Translations under genes and position numbers: made by a program | Shown here: positions 33,870 through 43,783 of the stretch, one piece after another | Layout: each line of letters opens with the position of its first letter | Position numbering within the stretch: the stretch's first letter is position 1 | Notes under the pieces: generated by a model | Database searches by the model: none | What the model was told of the DNA's origin: nothing | The model's input: only the letters and a program-made list of their open reading frames with translations | NCBI RefSeq assembly: GCF_014982975.1 | Contig: NZ_JADCKL010000002.1 | Span: forward strand, 1 to 64,000 | Source: Claveliimonas monacensis | Lineage (GTDB): Bacteria; Bacillota; Clostridia; Lachnospirales; Lachnospiraceae | Length of the DNA stretch: 64,000 nt | Reading direction: 5' to 3'

Positions 33870-34721
33870 CTAGTCGTGGATCTTGTAGTTGGCAAGCAGC
33901 ATTTCCGCCACACCCGGCGCCTCCGGATCGTGGTGTCCCTTTCCCGTATCCAGGGCACGGATCTCTTCCATCTCGCTGTCCTCCAGCTCAAAATCAAAAA
34001 TGTCTATATTGCCCGCAATCCGCTCCGGGTTGGTAGATTTCGGCAGGACGATCAGTCCCTCCTGTATTTCAGACCTGAGAATGATCTGCCCTGGGTTCTT
34101 TCCATATTTTTCTGCCAGTTTTACGATAACCGGATGACTAAGAAGAGCCCCATCACCGTGTCCTAACGGCTGGTACGCCTCGATCTTCACATCCGCCTCG
34201 TCCAGAAGCGCCCTGAGTTCTCTCTGCTGGAAGAAAGGATTGCACTCCACCTGGTTCACAGCCGGCATGGTGTCAAACTGAGGAACAAATTCCTTCCAGA
34301 TCGTTGGAGTCATATTGCTGACGCCGATGGATTTTATCCTGCCTTCCTTCTTTGCCTCCTCCAGCGCTTTCCACGCGCCGGCCACATCGCCGTATGGCTG
34401 GTGCAGCAGATACAGATCCACATAGTCCAGACCAAGCTTTTCCAGGGATGTCTCCAGTCCTTTTCTGGCCGCCTCGTAACCGTAGTCCTGGAGCCAAAGC
34501 TTGCTTGTGATAAAGATCTCCTCCCGCGGGATCCCGCTGACTTTCACCGCTTTTCCTACGTCAGATTCGTTAAAATAAGCTGCTGCTGTATCGATATGGC
34601 GGTAACCTGCCTTCAGCGCCTGGGATACGGCCTCGTATGCAGGCCCGTCATTGGGCACAAGAAATACGCCAAATCCCACTGCCGGGATTTTATTACCATC
34701 GTTCAATGTGATCATTTCCAT
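33870..34721 (-). CDS. Aldo/keto reductase
   Basis: 283-residue (alpha/beta)8 NADPH-dependent oxidoreductase. The catalytic tetrad is visible: Asp and Tyr in HIDTAAAYFNE, Lys in ITSKLW, His in LLHQPYGD. The cofactor motif LPKSTNPERIAGN lies in the C-terminal third. It resembles the 2,5-diketo-gluconate reductase/prostaglandin F synthase branch; the physiological carbonyl substrate is unknown. AAAGGAGG precedes the ATG and a terminator follows. It is monocistronic. Confidence 0.92.
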   Translation of the reverse strand: MEMITLNDGNKIPAVGFGVFLVPNDGPAYEAVSQALKAGYRHIDTAAAYFNESDVGKAVKVSGIPREEIFITSKLWLQDYGYEAARKGLETSLEKLGLDYVDLYLLHQPYGDVAGAWKALEEAKKEGRIKSIGVSNMTPTIWKEFVPQFDTMPAVNQVECNPFFQQRELRALLDEADVKIEAYQPLGHGDGALLSHPVIVKLAEKYGKNPGQIILRSEIQEGLIVLPKSTNPERIAGNIDIFDFELEDSEMEEIRALDTGKGHHDPEAPGVAEMLLANYKIHD

Positions 34722-34877
34722 GACTCTTCCTCCTTTTAAACCTATGCATTACAGGAAACCACTTTTGTTTTCCCTGTTTACATTTTAGTACACAGTTTCA
34801 AAAAAGTACAATGCCAATGGAGTATTATAGTATAACTAATCTGCATACTCTTGCCGTTCAAAACGCCTCTTTGGCTT

Positions 34878-34973
34878 TTAATCCTGCAGGATTTCTGTGC
34901 TTTCTCCCTGCACAAATACGGCCTGGTCGTCCGTGAGCACTTTCAGCTCAAGCTCCTGTCCATATTTTCTGAT
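34878..34973 (-). pseudogene. Possible coding remnant (C-terminal fragment)
   Basis: A 31-codon stop-bounded stretch reads GQELELKVLTDDQAVFVQGE near its end and stops with TAA. The amino-acid pattern alternates like a real beta-rich C terminus, but there is no start codon or ribosome site and no family is recognised. Confidence 0.3.
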
Positions 34974-35055
34974 TTACAATATACTTTCCATAATTTTGTC
35001 TATTCTGCCATATTGCCAGATTGCTTTATGTCAGTTATAATAAAAGCCACTCAAC

Positions 35056-35124
35056 GGGAAAATCTTTTCCCTCATGTCATTGTCAAATGACATTCTTTTA
35101 TTCAACCGGCGGTTTCCGCCTTTT
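35056..35124 (+). other. Three consecutive perfect hairpins upstream of the Rpn gene
   Basis: GGGAAAA-TC-TTTTCCC, then ATGTCATT-GTCA-AATGACAT, then GGCGG-TTT-CCGCC followed by TTTT. The elements are back to back and terminator-like on the plus strand, 70 bases before the start of the Rpn gene. Confidence 0.6.
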
Positions 35125-35194
35125 GTTCCCTTTTATATGAGCTCTTAAAAGGTTGCAGCTTTCTGTTTTTATGTCTATAATGGAGGTGTAACAT

Positions 35195-36118
35195 TTGAAA
35201 TCAAACTTCATAAATACTGATGAATATCCCGAGGCAGACAGGCAGTACAAGGACCGGCTCTTCCGTTTTGTCTTTCAGAAACCGGAAGACCTTCTCTCCC
35301 TCTACAACGCCGTCAACGGCACAGACTACAAAGATCCCGATGCTCTGGAGATCAATACCCTGGGAAACGTCCTGTACCTGTCCATGAAAAATGACATTTC
35401 CTTCCTCGTCAGCGGCACCCTCAACCTGTACGAGCACCAGAGTACCTGCAATCCCAACATGCCCATGCGGGGACTCTTCTACTTCTCAAGGCTGTACGAG
35501 AAGTACATTGCCGTCCAGGACATCAACATCTACAGCAGCGCCGCCAAGACCTTCCCTTTCCCCAGACATGTTGTCTTCTACAACGGGACAGCGGAAGAAC
35601 CGGACAGGAAAGTCCTGCGACTCAGCGATCTATACGAGATAGTCCCAGGGGACAGCCATCCCTCCTTGGAGTGTGAGACGCTGATGCTGAACATCAATTA
35701 CGGACACAACAGGTCTCTCATGGAAAAATGCAGGAGACTGGAGGAGTACGCCATCTTCGTCCACACCGTCCGGGAGAATCTGGAAAGACAGATGACCCTT
35801 GACCAGGCAGTCACAGAGGCAGTGGACACCTGCATCCGGGACGGGGTTCTGAAGGATATTCTGACAGAGCAGAAATCGGAGGTGATCCAGATGGTTCTGG
35901 AGACGTTTGACCAGGAGAAATATGAAAAGGCTATGCACCAAGAGGGCTATGACGACGGTTATTCTGACGGCAAAAAGGACGGCTATTCCGATGGCAAAGC
36001 AGACATGTTTCTGGAGCTGATCCGCAAGAAACTGGCAAAAGGCAGCTCTCTGGAAAAGATTGCACGGGAACTGGAGACAGATCTGGAAACGGTACAGAAG
36101 CTGGCTGATCAGATATAA
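35195..36118 (+). CDS. Rpn-family recombination-promoting nuclease / transposase-like protein
   Basis: 307 residues, apparently full length. The PD-(D/E)XK core lies in the first 150 residues: DRLFRFVF, then NDISFLVSGTLNLYEHQST with the E-x-Q element, and NMPMRGLFYFSRLYEKYI. The C terminus holds degenerate Gly-Tyr-Asp repeats (EGYDDGYSDGKKDGYSDGKA), typical of this family. The start is TTG at 35195, six bases after GGAGGTG. Members act as DNA nucleases linked to RecA-independent recombination or phage defence. It is separate from, and more complete than, the decayed relatives at 21.3 and 59.7 kb. Confidence 0.82.
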   Translation: MKSNFINTDEYPEADRQYKDRLFRFVFQKPEDLLSLYNAVNGTDYKDPDALEINTLGNVLYLSMKNDISFLVSGTLNLYEHQSTCNPNMPMRGLFYFSRLYEKYIAVQDINIYSSAAKTFPFPRHVVFYNGTAEEPDRKVLRLSDLYEIVPGDSHPSLECETLMLNINYGHNRSLMEKCRRLEEYAIFVHTVRENLERQMTLDQAVTEAVDTCIRDGVLKDILTEQKSEVIQMVLETFDQEKYEKAMHQEGYDDGYSDGKKDGYSDGKADMFLELIRKKLAKGSSLEKIARELETDLETVQKLADQI

Positions 36119-36215
36119 ATATAAGCACAAGTCAAAAAGTCTTTCCATAGAAAACAGGAGGGCAGATCCTTCTCTGTCCTCCTGCCATTTTCACTTATGA
36201 TATTTCTGCTTTTCT

Positions 36216-39200
36216 CTACCAGGCGTCAAACAGTGAGAGCTGGTTGCTCTCCGGCAGATCTCCGAAAAGTCCCAGATCGTTCATCAGATCAATAACTGTC
36301 TTGCTGACTTTGGTCCTCTGGCGGAAATCATCCCTGCTCAGGTAGGGTCCCTGCTCGGAAGCGGCCTCCACAGCCTCGGCAGCCTTGTCTCCCATTCCGT
36401 CGATACTGGAAAGGGGCGGCATCAGCTTACCGTCCACGATCTGGAACCTGGACGCCTTTGCCTTGTAGATATCAATGGGCACAAACTCGAAGCCCCGGGC
36501 GTACATTTCCTGGACGATCCTCATGTCTTTCAGTGTATCCTGCTCCTTCTTGCTGAGGGAGTCCTTGCGTCTTTCATAGTCCTTAATGTAGAAATTGAGC
36601 TGTTCCTTCCCCTGGCACATAAGCTCGTAGGAGAAGGCGTCCGCACGGATACCGAAGTAAGCCGCATAGTAGGCCAGCGGGTAGTTGATCTTGCAGTAGG
36701 CGATGCGGTAGGCCATCATAACGTAGGCTGCCGCGTGGGCCTTGGGGAACATGTACTTGATCTTCTCACAGGACCAGATGTACCAGTCCGGCACACCGTG
36801 CTCTGTCATATCTTTCTTAAAGTCCGGCCACTCTTTACATTTTCCCTTGGCCACAGCTCCTTTACGCACCCTCTCCATGATGGTAAAGGACTCCTCGCTG
36901 TCCATCCCCTTGTTGATAAGATAGGTCATAATATCGTCACGGGTACAGATGGCCGTGGAAATGGTGGCCTTTCCGCTTAAGATCAGTTCCTGGGCGTTGT
37001 TCAGCCACACGTCCGTCCCATGGGACAGACCAGAGATACGGATCAGGTCAGAGAGCGTCTTTGGCTTTGTATCCACCACCATCTGGATAACGAAATCTGT
37101 GCCAAACTCCGGAATACCCAGACATCCCACCGGACAGCCTCCGATGTCGGAAGGCTTGATGCCCAGAACTTCCGTACCCTGGAAAAGGCTCATAACGCCG
37201 GGATCATCCAGAGGGATCTTTGTTGCGTCAAACCGGTTGTCCGTCTCGTTGTATTCGTTATCCATGGCCGGGGAGCTGATATACTCCTCCAACGTCTTGA
37301 TCATGGTAGGATCATCGTGTCCCAGGATATCCAGCTTCAGTAGGTTGTGGTCAATAGAATGGTAGTCAAAGTGGGTGGTCACGATATCCGTATGCATATC
37401 ATTAGCCGGGTGCTGTACCGGAGTAAAAGAGTTGATATCCTCTCCCAGCGGCAGAACGATGATTCCACCAGGGTGCTGGCCGGTGCTCCTGCGGATACCG
37501 GTACATCCCTGTACGATCCTGTCAATCTCGCAGGTACGCTTTCTCTGTCCCCGCTCCTCAAAATAATTTTTCACAAATCCAAAGGCCGTCTTATCCGCCA
37601 GAGTACCAATGGTGCCGGCCCGATATGTCTGACCGTCACCAAAGATAACCTCTGTATACTTGTGCGCATTGCTCTGGTAGTCTCCAGAAAAGTTCAGGTC
37701 AATATCCGGCTCCTTGTTTCCCTTAAACCCAAGGAATGTCTCAAAGGGGATATCAAACCCGTCTTTTACAAGTTTTTCTCCGCACACCGGGCAATTCTTG
37801 TCCGGCATATCCATGCCGCAGCCTCCGGCGTATTTTCGCACTTCATCTGAGGTAAAATCGCTGTAATGACACTTGGGACAGTAGTAGTGGGGACTTAATG
37901 GATTGACCTCCGTGATCCCGGCCATGGTAGCCACAAAAGAGGACCCTACCGATCCACGGGATCCTACCAGATAGCCGTCCTCCACCGACTTCCATACCAG
38001 CTTCTGGGCAATGATGTACATAACGGCAAACCCGTTGGAGATAATGGAGTTCAGCTCCCTCTCAAGACGCTCCACCACCACTTCCGGCAGATCCTCGCCG
38101 TACATCTCATGGGCTTTGTTGTAACAGATATCCCTCAGCATCTGATCCGAGTTGGGAATCACAGGAGGGCATTTATCCGGCCGCACTGGCGAGATCTTCT
38201 CCACCCAGTCCGCGATCATGTTGGGATTATCGATGACCACTTCTTTTGCCTTAGCTGAACCCAGGTAGTCAAATTCTGCCAGCATCTCCTCTGTCGTCCG
38301 CAGGTAAAGGGGCGCCTGGTTGTCCGCATCCCCAAAGCCTTTTCCCGCCATGATGATCCGGCGGTAGACTTCATCCTCCGGATCCAGGAAATGGACGTCA
38401 CAGGTGGCCACTACAGGCTTGTTGAACTTCTCCCCCAGCCGGATGATCTTTCGGTTGATCTCTTTTAAATCTTCCTCCGAATGGACATTGGATACTCTGT
38501 CACTGTCGATCATAAAGGCATTGTTTCCCAGGGGCTGGATCTCCAGATAGTCATAGTAATCCACAATACGGGCAATCCTCTCCTCGGACTTGTCATCCAG
38601 GATGGCCTGGTAAAGCTCGCCCGCCTCGCAGGCGCTCCCCAGGATCAGGCCTTCCCTGTATTTGGAAAATTCACTCTTGGGTATCCGGGGATGCCTTGCA
38701 AAGTAATCCAGGTGGGACTTAGAGATCAGTGTGTAAAGGTTTGTCCTTCCAATATCGTTCCTGGCCAGGATAATGGCGTGGTAAGAGGGCATCTTCCTTA
38801 CAGAGTCCGCATTGTTCTTCACCCCGAACCGGTTCAGTTCCTTCAGTGTATGGATGTCCCGCTCTGCCAGCATCTCCACAAATTTCTCAAAGATCTCCGC
38901 CGTGGCTCCCGCATCATCCACTGCCCGGTGGTGATTTTCCAGGGAAATATTCAGAGCCTTTGCCACAATGTTCAGCTTAAACCTGGACAGGGTGGGCAGG
39001 AGAACTCTGGCCATGGCCACCGTGTCCACGGAAGTAAAATCCGGCTGGATATCCTGGTAGCGGCAGTTCTGCTCAATAAAGCTGACATCAAAGGATGCGT
39101 TGTGAGCCACCAGCACACCGTCCCCGATAAACTCCAGAAACTGCGGCAGCACTTCCTCGATGGGAGGGGCGTCCATGACCATGGCGTCGGTAATGCTGGT

Positions 39201-40790
39201 GAGCTGGGTGATCTTAAACGGAATCGGGATCTGCGGGTTCACAAAAGTGCTGAACTTATCTGTGATCTTTCCCTTCTCCACCTTCACGGCCCCGATCTCG
39301 ATGATCTTGTCCTTGATGGGGCTGAAACCTGTGGTCTCCAGGTCAAAGACAATGAATGTGCCCATCAGATCCTGACCTTTTTCGTTGATGGCCACATCCG
39401 ACAGGTCATCCACCAGGTAGGCCTCCACCCCGTAAATAACCTTAAAGGAATCGTCCTTGTCCAGTGTCTCTATGAAATGATTGGCGTCTGTAAACGCCTG
39501 CACCACGCCGTGATCCGTGATGGCGATGGCTTTGTGCCCCCAGTCGTGGGCGCGCTTCACAATGTCCTTCACCTCGGAGACGCCGTCCATATCGCTCATC
39601 TTCGTATGGCAGTGCAGTTCCACCCGCTTCTCCGGAGCCGTATCCTTTCTGGTCACGGTAAAGTCCGAGATCTTCCGGATGCCTGTGACAGAACCGATGG
39701 TCAGCTCCCCGTCGAACTTGTCGATCGTCGTGACGCCCTTGATCTTCAGGAACGCACCCATCTTAATATCCTGGAGCATATCCGGAAGCTGCTCGTTGCG
39801 GACAAACATTTTCACCATAATGGTGTCCGTAAAATCCGTCACCGCATACATGATGATGGTCTTTTCATTCCGGATCTCCCTGGTATCAAAGCTGATGACC
39901 TTGCCCCGGATGGTGATCTCTCCCATCTCGCTGACCACTTCTTTCAGCTCAATGGCCGCATCATCAAAATCACGCCCGTAAATGACATTGGGATCGTCTG
40001 ATTTCCGGTAAGAAGAGAATTCTCTCTTCCGAAAACCGCCGTTTCCCTTTGAAAATCCATCCTTGAAGCCGCCTTTGGAGCCACTTTTCCCCGCCTGTCC
40101 TTCTTCCGGCTTTTTGGCGGGAGCAGATTTGTCCTCTTTCTTCCCTTCAGAGGCTGCGCCCTCTTTCTCCTCCTCCGCAGCTTTTTCCCGCAGAAGCCTT
40201 TCCTTGCGCAGAACCTGGTTTTTCTCTACAATGGCGTCTACTTCCTGCTGCAGCTTCAGGTCATTGTACTTCAGGCTGCTCTCCTTGGGCTTCTCATAGA
40301 CCACACGCACTTCCAAAGGCACATGGAATCGGTCGTTGAACACAGAAGTAAGAAGCTGCACCACGGAGTCCTTCTTTCCCTGGGCGATCACCGTATCCTG
40401 AAGGGTCAGGCACATGATATTGCCGTCCTCAAAAGAATAACTGGAAGTCTGGAGCATATTCCGCTCAACCACACTTTTCTGTTCTGCTTCCAGGAGAATA
40501 CTGTCGTAGTACTCCCGCATCAGATTTTCCGGCGTATACTGGGCAGACAGCTGATAGTCCTCCCTGACCTCGATGCGGATGGGAGCCCTGCCGAAAAGCT
40601 GCTCCTTGATCATCTTCTCCAGCTCATAGATCCGCCGTTTCTTGATCAGATGCCGGCTGAAAATATGCACACGTATAAAATCTCTTGCGGAGTTGGAGGC
40701 CACTTTTGTGACCTCCACCTCCGCAAGGAGCATCTTCATCTCTTCACTTACCTTTAAAGTTGGAAACACTTCAAAAAACAATTTACTCAT
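36216..40790 (-). CDS. polC: DNA polymerase III, PolC-type alpha subunit
   Basis: Replicative polymerase of low-GC Gram-positives, 1524 residues. Order: N-terminal domain (1-190), Lys/Gly/Glu-rich linker (195-265), OB domain (285-385), and PHP domain starting ELHCHTKMSD near 391. A DnaQ-like 3'-5' exonuclease is inserted from about 478 (FIVFDLETTGFSPIKDKIIE). The polymerase core and helix-hairpin-helix follow, ending SNQLSLFDAW. A zinc module is seen as CPKCHYSDF and CPVCGEKL. Start 40790 lies inside the last codons of ispG, eight bases of overlap, giving coupled translation. Confidence 0.97.
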   Translation of the reverse strand: MSKLFFEVFPTLKVSEEMKMLLAEVEVTKVASNSARDFIRVHIFSRHLIKKRRIYELEKMIKEQLFGRAPIRIEVREDYQLSAQYTPENLMREYYDSILLEAEQKSVVERNMLQTSSYSFEDGNIMCLTLQDTVIAQGKKDSVVQLLTSVFNDRFHVPLEVRVVYEKPKESSLKYNDLKLQQEVDAIVEKNQVLRKERLLREKAAEEEKEGAASEGKKEDKSAPAKKPEEGQAGKSGSKGGFKDGFSKGNGGFRKREFSSYRKSDDPNVIYGRDFDDAAIELKEVVSEMGEITIRGKVISFDTREIRNEKTIIMYAVTDFTDTIMVKMFVRNEQLPDMLQDIKMGAFLKIKGVTTIDKFDGELTIGSVTGIRKISDFTVTRKDTAPEKRVELHCHTKMSDMDGVSEVKDIVKRAHDWGHKAIAITDHGVVQAFTDANHFIETLDKDDSFKVIYGVEAYLVDDLSDVAINEKGQDLMGTFIVFDLETTGFSPIKDKIIEIGAVKVEKGKITDKFSTFVNPQIPIPFKITQLTSITDAMVMDAPPIEEVLPQFLEFIGDGVLVAHNASFDVSFIEQNCRYQDIQPDFTSVDTVAMARVLLPTLSRFKLNIVAKALNISLENHHRAVDDAGATAEIFEKFVEMLAERDIHTLKELNRFGVKNNADSVRKMPSYHAIILARNDIGRTNLYTLISKSHLDYFARHPRIPKSEFSKYREGLILGSACEAGELYQAILDDKSEERIARIVDYYDYLEIQPLGNNAFMIDSDRVSNVHSEEDLKEINRKIIRLGEKFNKPVVATCDVHFLDPEDEVYRRIIMAGKGFGDADNQAPLYLRTTEEMLAEFDYLGSAKAKEVVIDNPNMIADWVEKISPVRPDKCPPVIPNSDQMLRDICYNKAHEMYGEDLPEVVVERLERELNSIISNGFAVMYIIAQKLVWKSVEDGYLVGSRGSVGSSFVATMAGITEVNPLSPHYYCPKCHYSDFTSDEVRKYAGGCGMDMPDKNCPVCGEKLVKDGFDIPFETFLGFKGNKEPDIDLNFSGDYQSNAHKYTEVIFGDGQTYRAGTIGTLADKTAFGFVKNYFEERGQRKRTCEIDRIVQGCTGIRRSTGQHPGGIIVLPLGEDINSFTPVQHPANDMHTDIVTTHFDYHSIDHNLLKLDILGHDDPTMIKTLEEYISSPAMDNEYNETDNRFDATKIPLDDPGVMSLFQGTEVLGIKPSDIGGCPVGCLGIPEFGTDFVIQMVVDTKPKTLSDLIRISGLSHGTDVWLNNAQELILSGKATISTAICTRDDIMTYLINKGMDSEESFTIMERVRKGAVAKGKCKEWPDFKKDMTEHGVPDWYIWSCEKIKYMFPKAHAAAYVMMAYRIAYCKINYPLAYYAAYFGIRADAFSYELMCQGKEQLNFYIKDYERRKDSLSKKEQDTLKDMRIVQEMYARGFEFVPIDIYKAKASRFQIVDGKLMPPLSSIDGMGDKAAEAVEAASEQGPYLSRDDFRQRTKVSKTVIDLMNDLGLFGDLPESNQLSLFDAW

Positions 40791-41838
40791 TCCAGTGTTC
40801 AAGCTCCCATCTCAGTGTGTCCAGAAGTTCCTCTTCCTTTACTTTCTTGACGATCTCTCCCTTTTTGATAAGCAGGCCCTCGCCGATGCCGCCGGCAATT
40901 CCGATGTCAGCCTCCTTCGCCTCCCCGGGACCGTTAACCACGCAGCCCATGACGGCCACCTTGATGTCAAGGGGAATGTCCGCCACCATCTGCTCCACCT
41001 TATTTGCCAGGCCAATGAGATCGATCTTGGTCCGCCCGCAGGTGGGACAGGAGACTACCTCGATACCGCCTTTTCGCAGCCCCAGCGTCCGCAGGATCAG
41101 CTTGGCACTTTTGATCTCCTCCACCGGATCTCCCGTCAGAGATACGCGGATGGTATCTCCTATCCCCTGGTTCAGAATAAGGGCAAGGCCAATGGATGAT
41201 TTGATATTTCCAGACATGAGCGTGCCCGACTCAGTGATTCCCACATGGAGAGGGTAAGGGCACTCTCTGGCGATCAGTTCATGGGCCTTCACGCACATCA
41301 ATACATCAGACGATTTGATGCTGACCACCAGATTGTCATACCCCATCTCCTCGATCATATGTACCTTGTCCAGTGCGCTCTCCACGATCCCTTCTGCCGT
41401 GACACCTCCGTATTTTTCCACCAGATCTTTTTCCAGAGACCCGCTGTTGACACCTACACGGATAGGGATATTCTTCTCTTTCGCCTTCTCCACCACCATG
41501 CGGACCCGATCCTTAGAGCCGATATTCCCCGGATTGATGCGTATCTTGTCCGCCCCGTTCTCAATGGCCGCAATAGCCAGCCGGTAATCAAAATGGATAT
41601 CCGCTACAAGTGGAATGTGAATACTCTTCTTAATCTCTCTCAGCGCCAGAGCCGCTTCTTCCGTAGGCACTGCGCAGCGAATGATCTCACACCCTGCCTT
41701 CTCCAGACGAAGGATCTGCGCTACGGTAGCTTCCACATCCTCGGTCTTTGTGTTGGTCATAGACTGGATGGCAATGGGATGTCCACCGCCGATCCACACA
41801 TCGCCTATTCTGATCTGTTTTGTCTCATTTCTGGTCAT
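40783..41838 (-). CDS. ispG: 4-hydroxy-3-methylbut-2-enyl diphosphate synthase IspG
   Basis: 4Fe-4S enzyme converting MEcPP to HMBPP in the MEP pathway. 351 residues, TIM barrel first (IQSMTNTKTEDVEATVAQIL), then DIHFDYRLAI and KIRINPGNIG. The C-terminal cluster domain carries CPTCGRTKID and MGCVVNGPGEAKEADIG. The start at 41838 follows AAGGAG; an upstream extension has no support. In relatives, dxr and rseP usually precede ispG; here they do not. ispD of the same pathway is at 0.6 kb. Confidence 0.96.
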   Translation of the reverse strand: MTRNETKQIRIGDVWIGGGHPIAIQSMTNTKTEDVEATVAQILRLEKAGCEIIRCAVPTEEAALALREIKKSIHIPLVADIHFDYRLAIAAIENGADKIRINPGNIGSKDRVRMVVEKAKEKNIPIRVGVNSGSLEKDLVEKYGGVTAEGIVESALDKVHMIEEMGYDNLVVSIKSSDVLMCVKAHELIARECPYPLHVGITESGTLMSGNIKSSIGLALILNQGIGDTIRVSLTGDPVEEIKSAKLILRTLGLRKGGIEVVSCPTCGRTKIDLIGLANKVEQMVADIPLDIKVAVMGCVVNGPGEAKEADIGIAGGIGEGLLIKKGEIVKKVKEEELLDTLRWELEHWNE

Positions 41839-41969
41839 ATCCCTTCTCCTTCTGTATACATATAACTTTCCTATAAGGTCCAATGGAACAAAAAGAGTCC
41901 CTCTCCCTGGTCTTCGTCTCAGCTTTGGACCTTTAAAGAGGAACCCTGTTTTGTCTGTATCCTCAGCAC

Positions 41970-42431
41970 CTACTGCCTGTCAAATATCATCTGCTCCCCG
42001 TACTCTCTCTCTGTGAGGGTCAGCTGTCCCTGGTCCACACTGTAGGAGAAAGTTGTGGTGAGGTTCGTCAGAGCACTGCGCAGGTTCTCTTCCGTGTACT
42101 GGCCTCCGGATTTATCCGCCTGATCAGCCAGCGCGCCTGGGATTTCCTTGAAAGTAACAATTTTTCCATCCCTGTCCAGGCTGTACTGCAGCTCCACTTC
42201 AACGGCCTGCTGTTCCACCACATCCGGCAGCGTGACTGTCACTCTTTCATTGTCTTTTATATCCAGTGTAAGCTCACTGCCCTCACTCATCCAGGCACCT
42301 TCCAGCGGATTGGAAGTGAACATGCGGACAAGGAAAAACACGGCAATGGCCACGATCACAACGGAGCTGACCGTGATCACGATCCTCCAAAGTTTACTTC
42401 TTTCAGCTTCATTATTTTTTGCAATCAGCAT
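41970..42431 (-). CDS. Membrane-anchored protein with lipocalin-like domain, unknown
   Basis: 153 residues. One membrane segment at about 17-38 (IVITVSSVVIVAIAVFFLVR) precedes an extracellular beta-rich domain that begins NPLEGAWMSEGSELTLDIKD, the G-x-W start usual in small lipocalin-like domains. There are no cysteines or catalytic motif. It is co-directional with ispG, about 130 bases upstream, and may share its transcript. Function is unknown. Confidence 0.7.
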   Translation of the reverse strand: MLIAKNNEAERSKLWRIVITVSSVVIVAIAVFFLVRMFTSNPLEGAWMSEGSELTLDIKDNERVTVTLPDVVEQQAVEVELQYSLDRDGKIVTFKEIPGALADQADKSGGQYTEENLRSALTNLTTTFSYSVDQGQLTLTEREYGEQMIFDRQ

Positions 42432-42644
42432 AAATATCGTCCTCTCATATGTCTCCTCCCCGGAGACTTTTTCCTTTTTTAAATTATAGGTGGTTTTAGC
42501 GGCAGTGTCAACGACATATCCTCCCGCGTCATTTTGCGCCGCTTCGCATCATTTACCGCAACATTTTGTTGAGTATCGACACTATTTCCCCGTCCACGGC
42601 TTTAAGCTGGTAAAATATGGTATCAATACAAAGGAGGAAGAGGC

Positions 42645-43001
42645 ATGTCATTTCCACAGAGACTGAAAACACTTCGCGCGGAACACAATATGACGCAGCT
42701 CCAACTTGGCCAGCGCATGAACCTTTCCCGCAGTACGATCACAGGCTATGAAACGAAGCACCGTCAGCCTTCTCACGAGAAGCTGGCAGACATGGCCGAG
42801 ATCTTCGGCGTCTCTGTAGACTATCTCATCGACGGGGACGAAACACTGACTCCGCTTTCCCGGACACAGCATGAGCGCATCATAGACGAGAAATTTTTCC
42901 GTCTCTACTCTCAGCTCTCCGTCACCTCAAAAGAACATGCCCTCGACTATCTTGAACTTCTAAAGCTCAGAGATGAAAAACAGGCGCAGGAACGGCCCTA
43001 G
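42645..43001 (+). CDS. XRE-family transcriptional regulator
   Basis: 118 residues. The helix-turn-helix occupies residues 6-60: RLKTLRAEHNMTQLQLGQRM, then LSRSTITGYETKHRQPSHEK, LADMAEIFGVSVDYLIDGDE. The C-terminal 45 residues are helical and may dimerise. It is a stand-alone gene between divergent/convergent genes, with AAAGGAGG before the ATG. Target unknown. Confidence 0.9.
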   Translation: MSFPQRLKTLRAEHNMTQLQLGQRMNLSRSTITGYETKHRQPSHEKLADMAEIFGVSVDYLIDGDETLTPLSRTQHERIIDEKFFRLYSQLSVTSKEHALDYLELLKLRDEKQAQERP

Positions 43002-43024
43002 AGGAAAGTTCCTGACGCCTGTAT

Positions 43025-43768
43025 TTATTTCACAAAACGCTCGTAAATATACCTGTTGGCCTCCAGCTCCTGGCTGTCGTCCAGTGCCTCCAGCTCGCTA
43101 AAGCCGTATTTCCGCTCCAGAGCCCTGGCAATGAGCCAGTCGCAGACCTGAGGATTTTTCGGAAGCAGCGGACCGTGGAGGTACGTGCCGATGACATTTT
43201 TGTACACCACTCCCTCGCAGCCGCTGTTCTCTTCATTTCCGTATCCGTGGAGCACTTTCCCAAAAGGCCTGTTCTGCCCTATAAAAGTCCTGCCGCCGTG
43301 ATTTTCAAATCCCACTACCGGTGTCTCAAAAAGCTCGCTCTGAAGGACGATATTTCCGATGAGGCGTCCCTCTCCCTGTTCTGTGTACAGATCCACCAAA
43401 TCCAGGCCTTCGATCAGGCCCTCCTCTGTCCGGTAATATTTTCCGAGAAGCTGGTAACCGCCGCACACGGCAATGACCACTCCGTTATCCTCTACATAGT
43501 TCTTAAAATCCTCCTGGATGTCTTTCAGCTTCTGGCAGACGATCATCTGCTCCCTGTCAGAGCCGCCGCCCAAAAGCACAATGTCCAGTTTTGAGAAATC
43601 AATCTGGTCGTTCAGCTCAAACTCAACCGTCTCGGCCTCGATCCCCCTCCAGATGCAGCGTTGCATCAGGCAGGCAATATTTCCCCGGTCTCCATACAGA
43701 TTGAGAAGATCCGGATAGAGGTGGCCGATGGTGATCTTTCTTGTCTCTTTTCTCTCACTGCTCTCCAT
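43025..43768 (-). CDS. gatD: Lipid II isoglutaminyl synthase, glutaminase subunit GatD
   Basis: 247-residue class I-type glutaminase supplying ammonia to MurT, which amidates D-Glu of lipid II. Visible are ITIGHLYPDLLNLYGDRGNI, the nucleophile Cys in VIAVCGGYQLLG, and the catalytic His region GFENHGGRTF. The start is placed at 43768 because AAGGAGG lies ten bases upstream; the ATG three codons earlier is too close to it. It follows murT by 15 bases. The pair is nearly always an operon in Gram-positives. Confidence 0.95.
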   Translation of the reverse strand: MESSERKETRKITIGHLYPDLLNLYGDRGNIACLMQRCIWRGIEAETVEFELNDQIDFSKLDIVLLGGGSDREQMIVCQKLKDIQEDFKNYVEDNGVVIAVCGGYQLLGKYYRTEEGLIEGLDLVDLYTEQGEGRLIGNIVLQSELFETPVVGFENHGGRTFIGQNRPFGKVLHGYGNEENSGCEGVVYKNVIGTYLHGPLLPKNPQVCDWLIARALERKYGFSELEALDDSQELEANRYIYERFVK

Positions 43769-43783
43769 GCTCCGCATCCCTCC

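Larger units (their letters stand above)
34722..35194. other. Intergenic region with hairpins and a coding remnant
   Basis: 473 bases between divergent genes. The only protein-like stretch is a 31-codon remnant on the minus strand (34878-34973). Three perfect small hairpins stand in a row at 35056-35071, 35074-35093 and 35108-35120, the last two followed by T runs. Confidence 0.6.

Noticed and set aside
38481-40001. A 506-codon open frame on the plus strand
   Set aside because: It is antisense to polC and has no recognisable domain.
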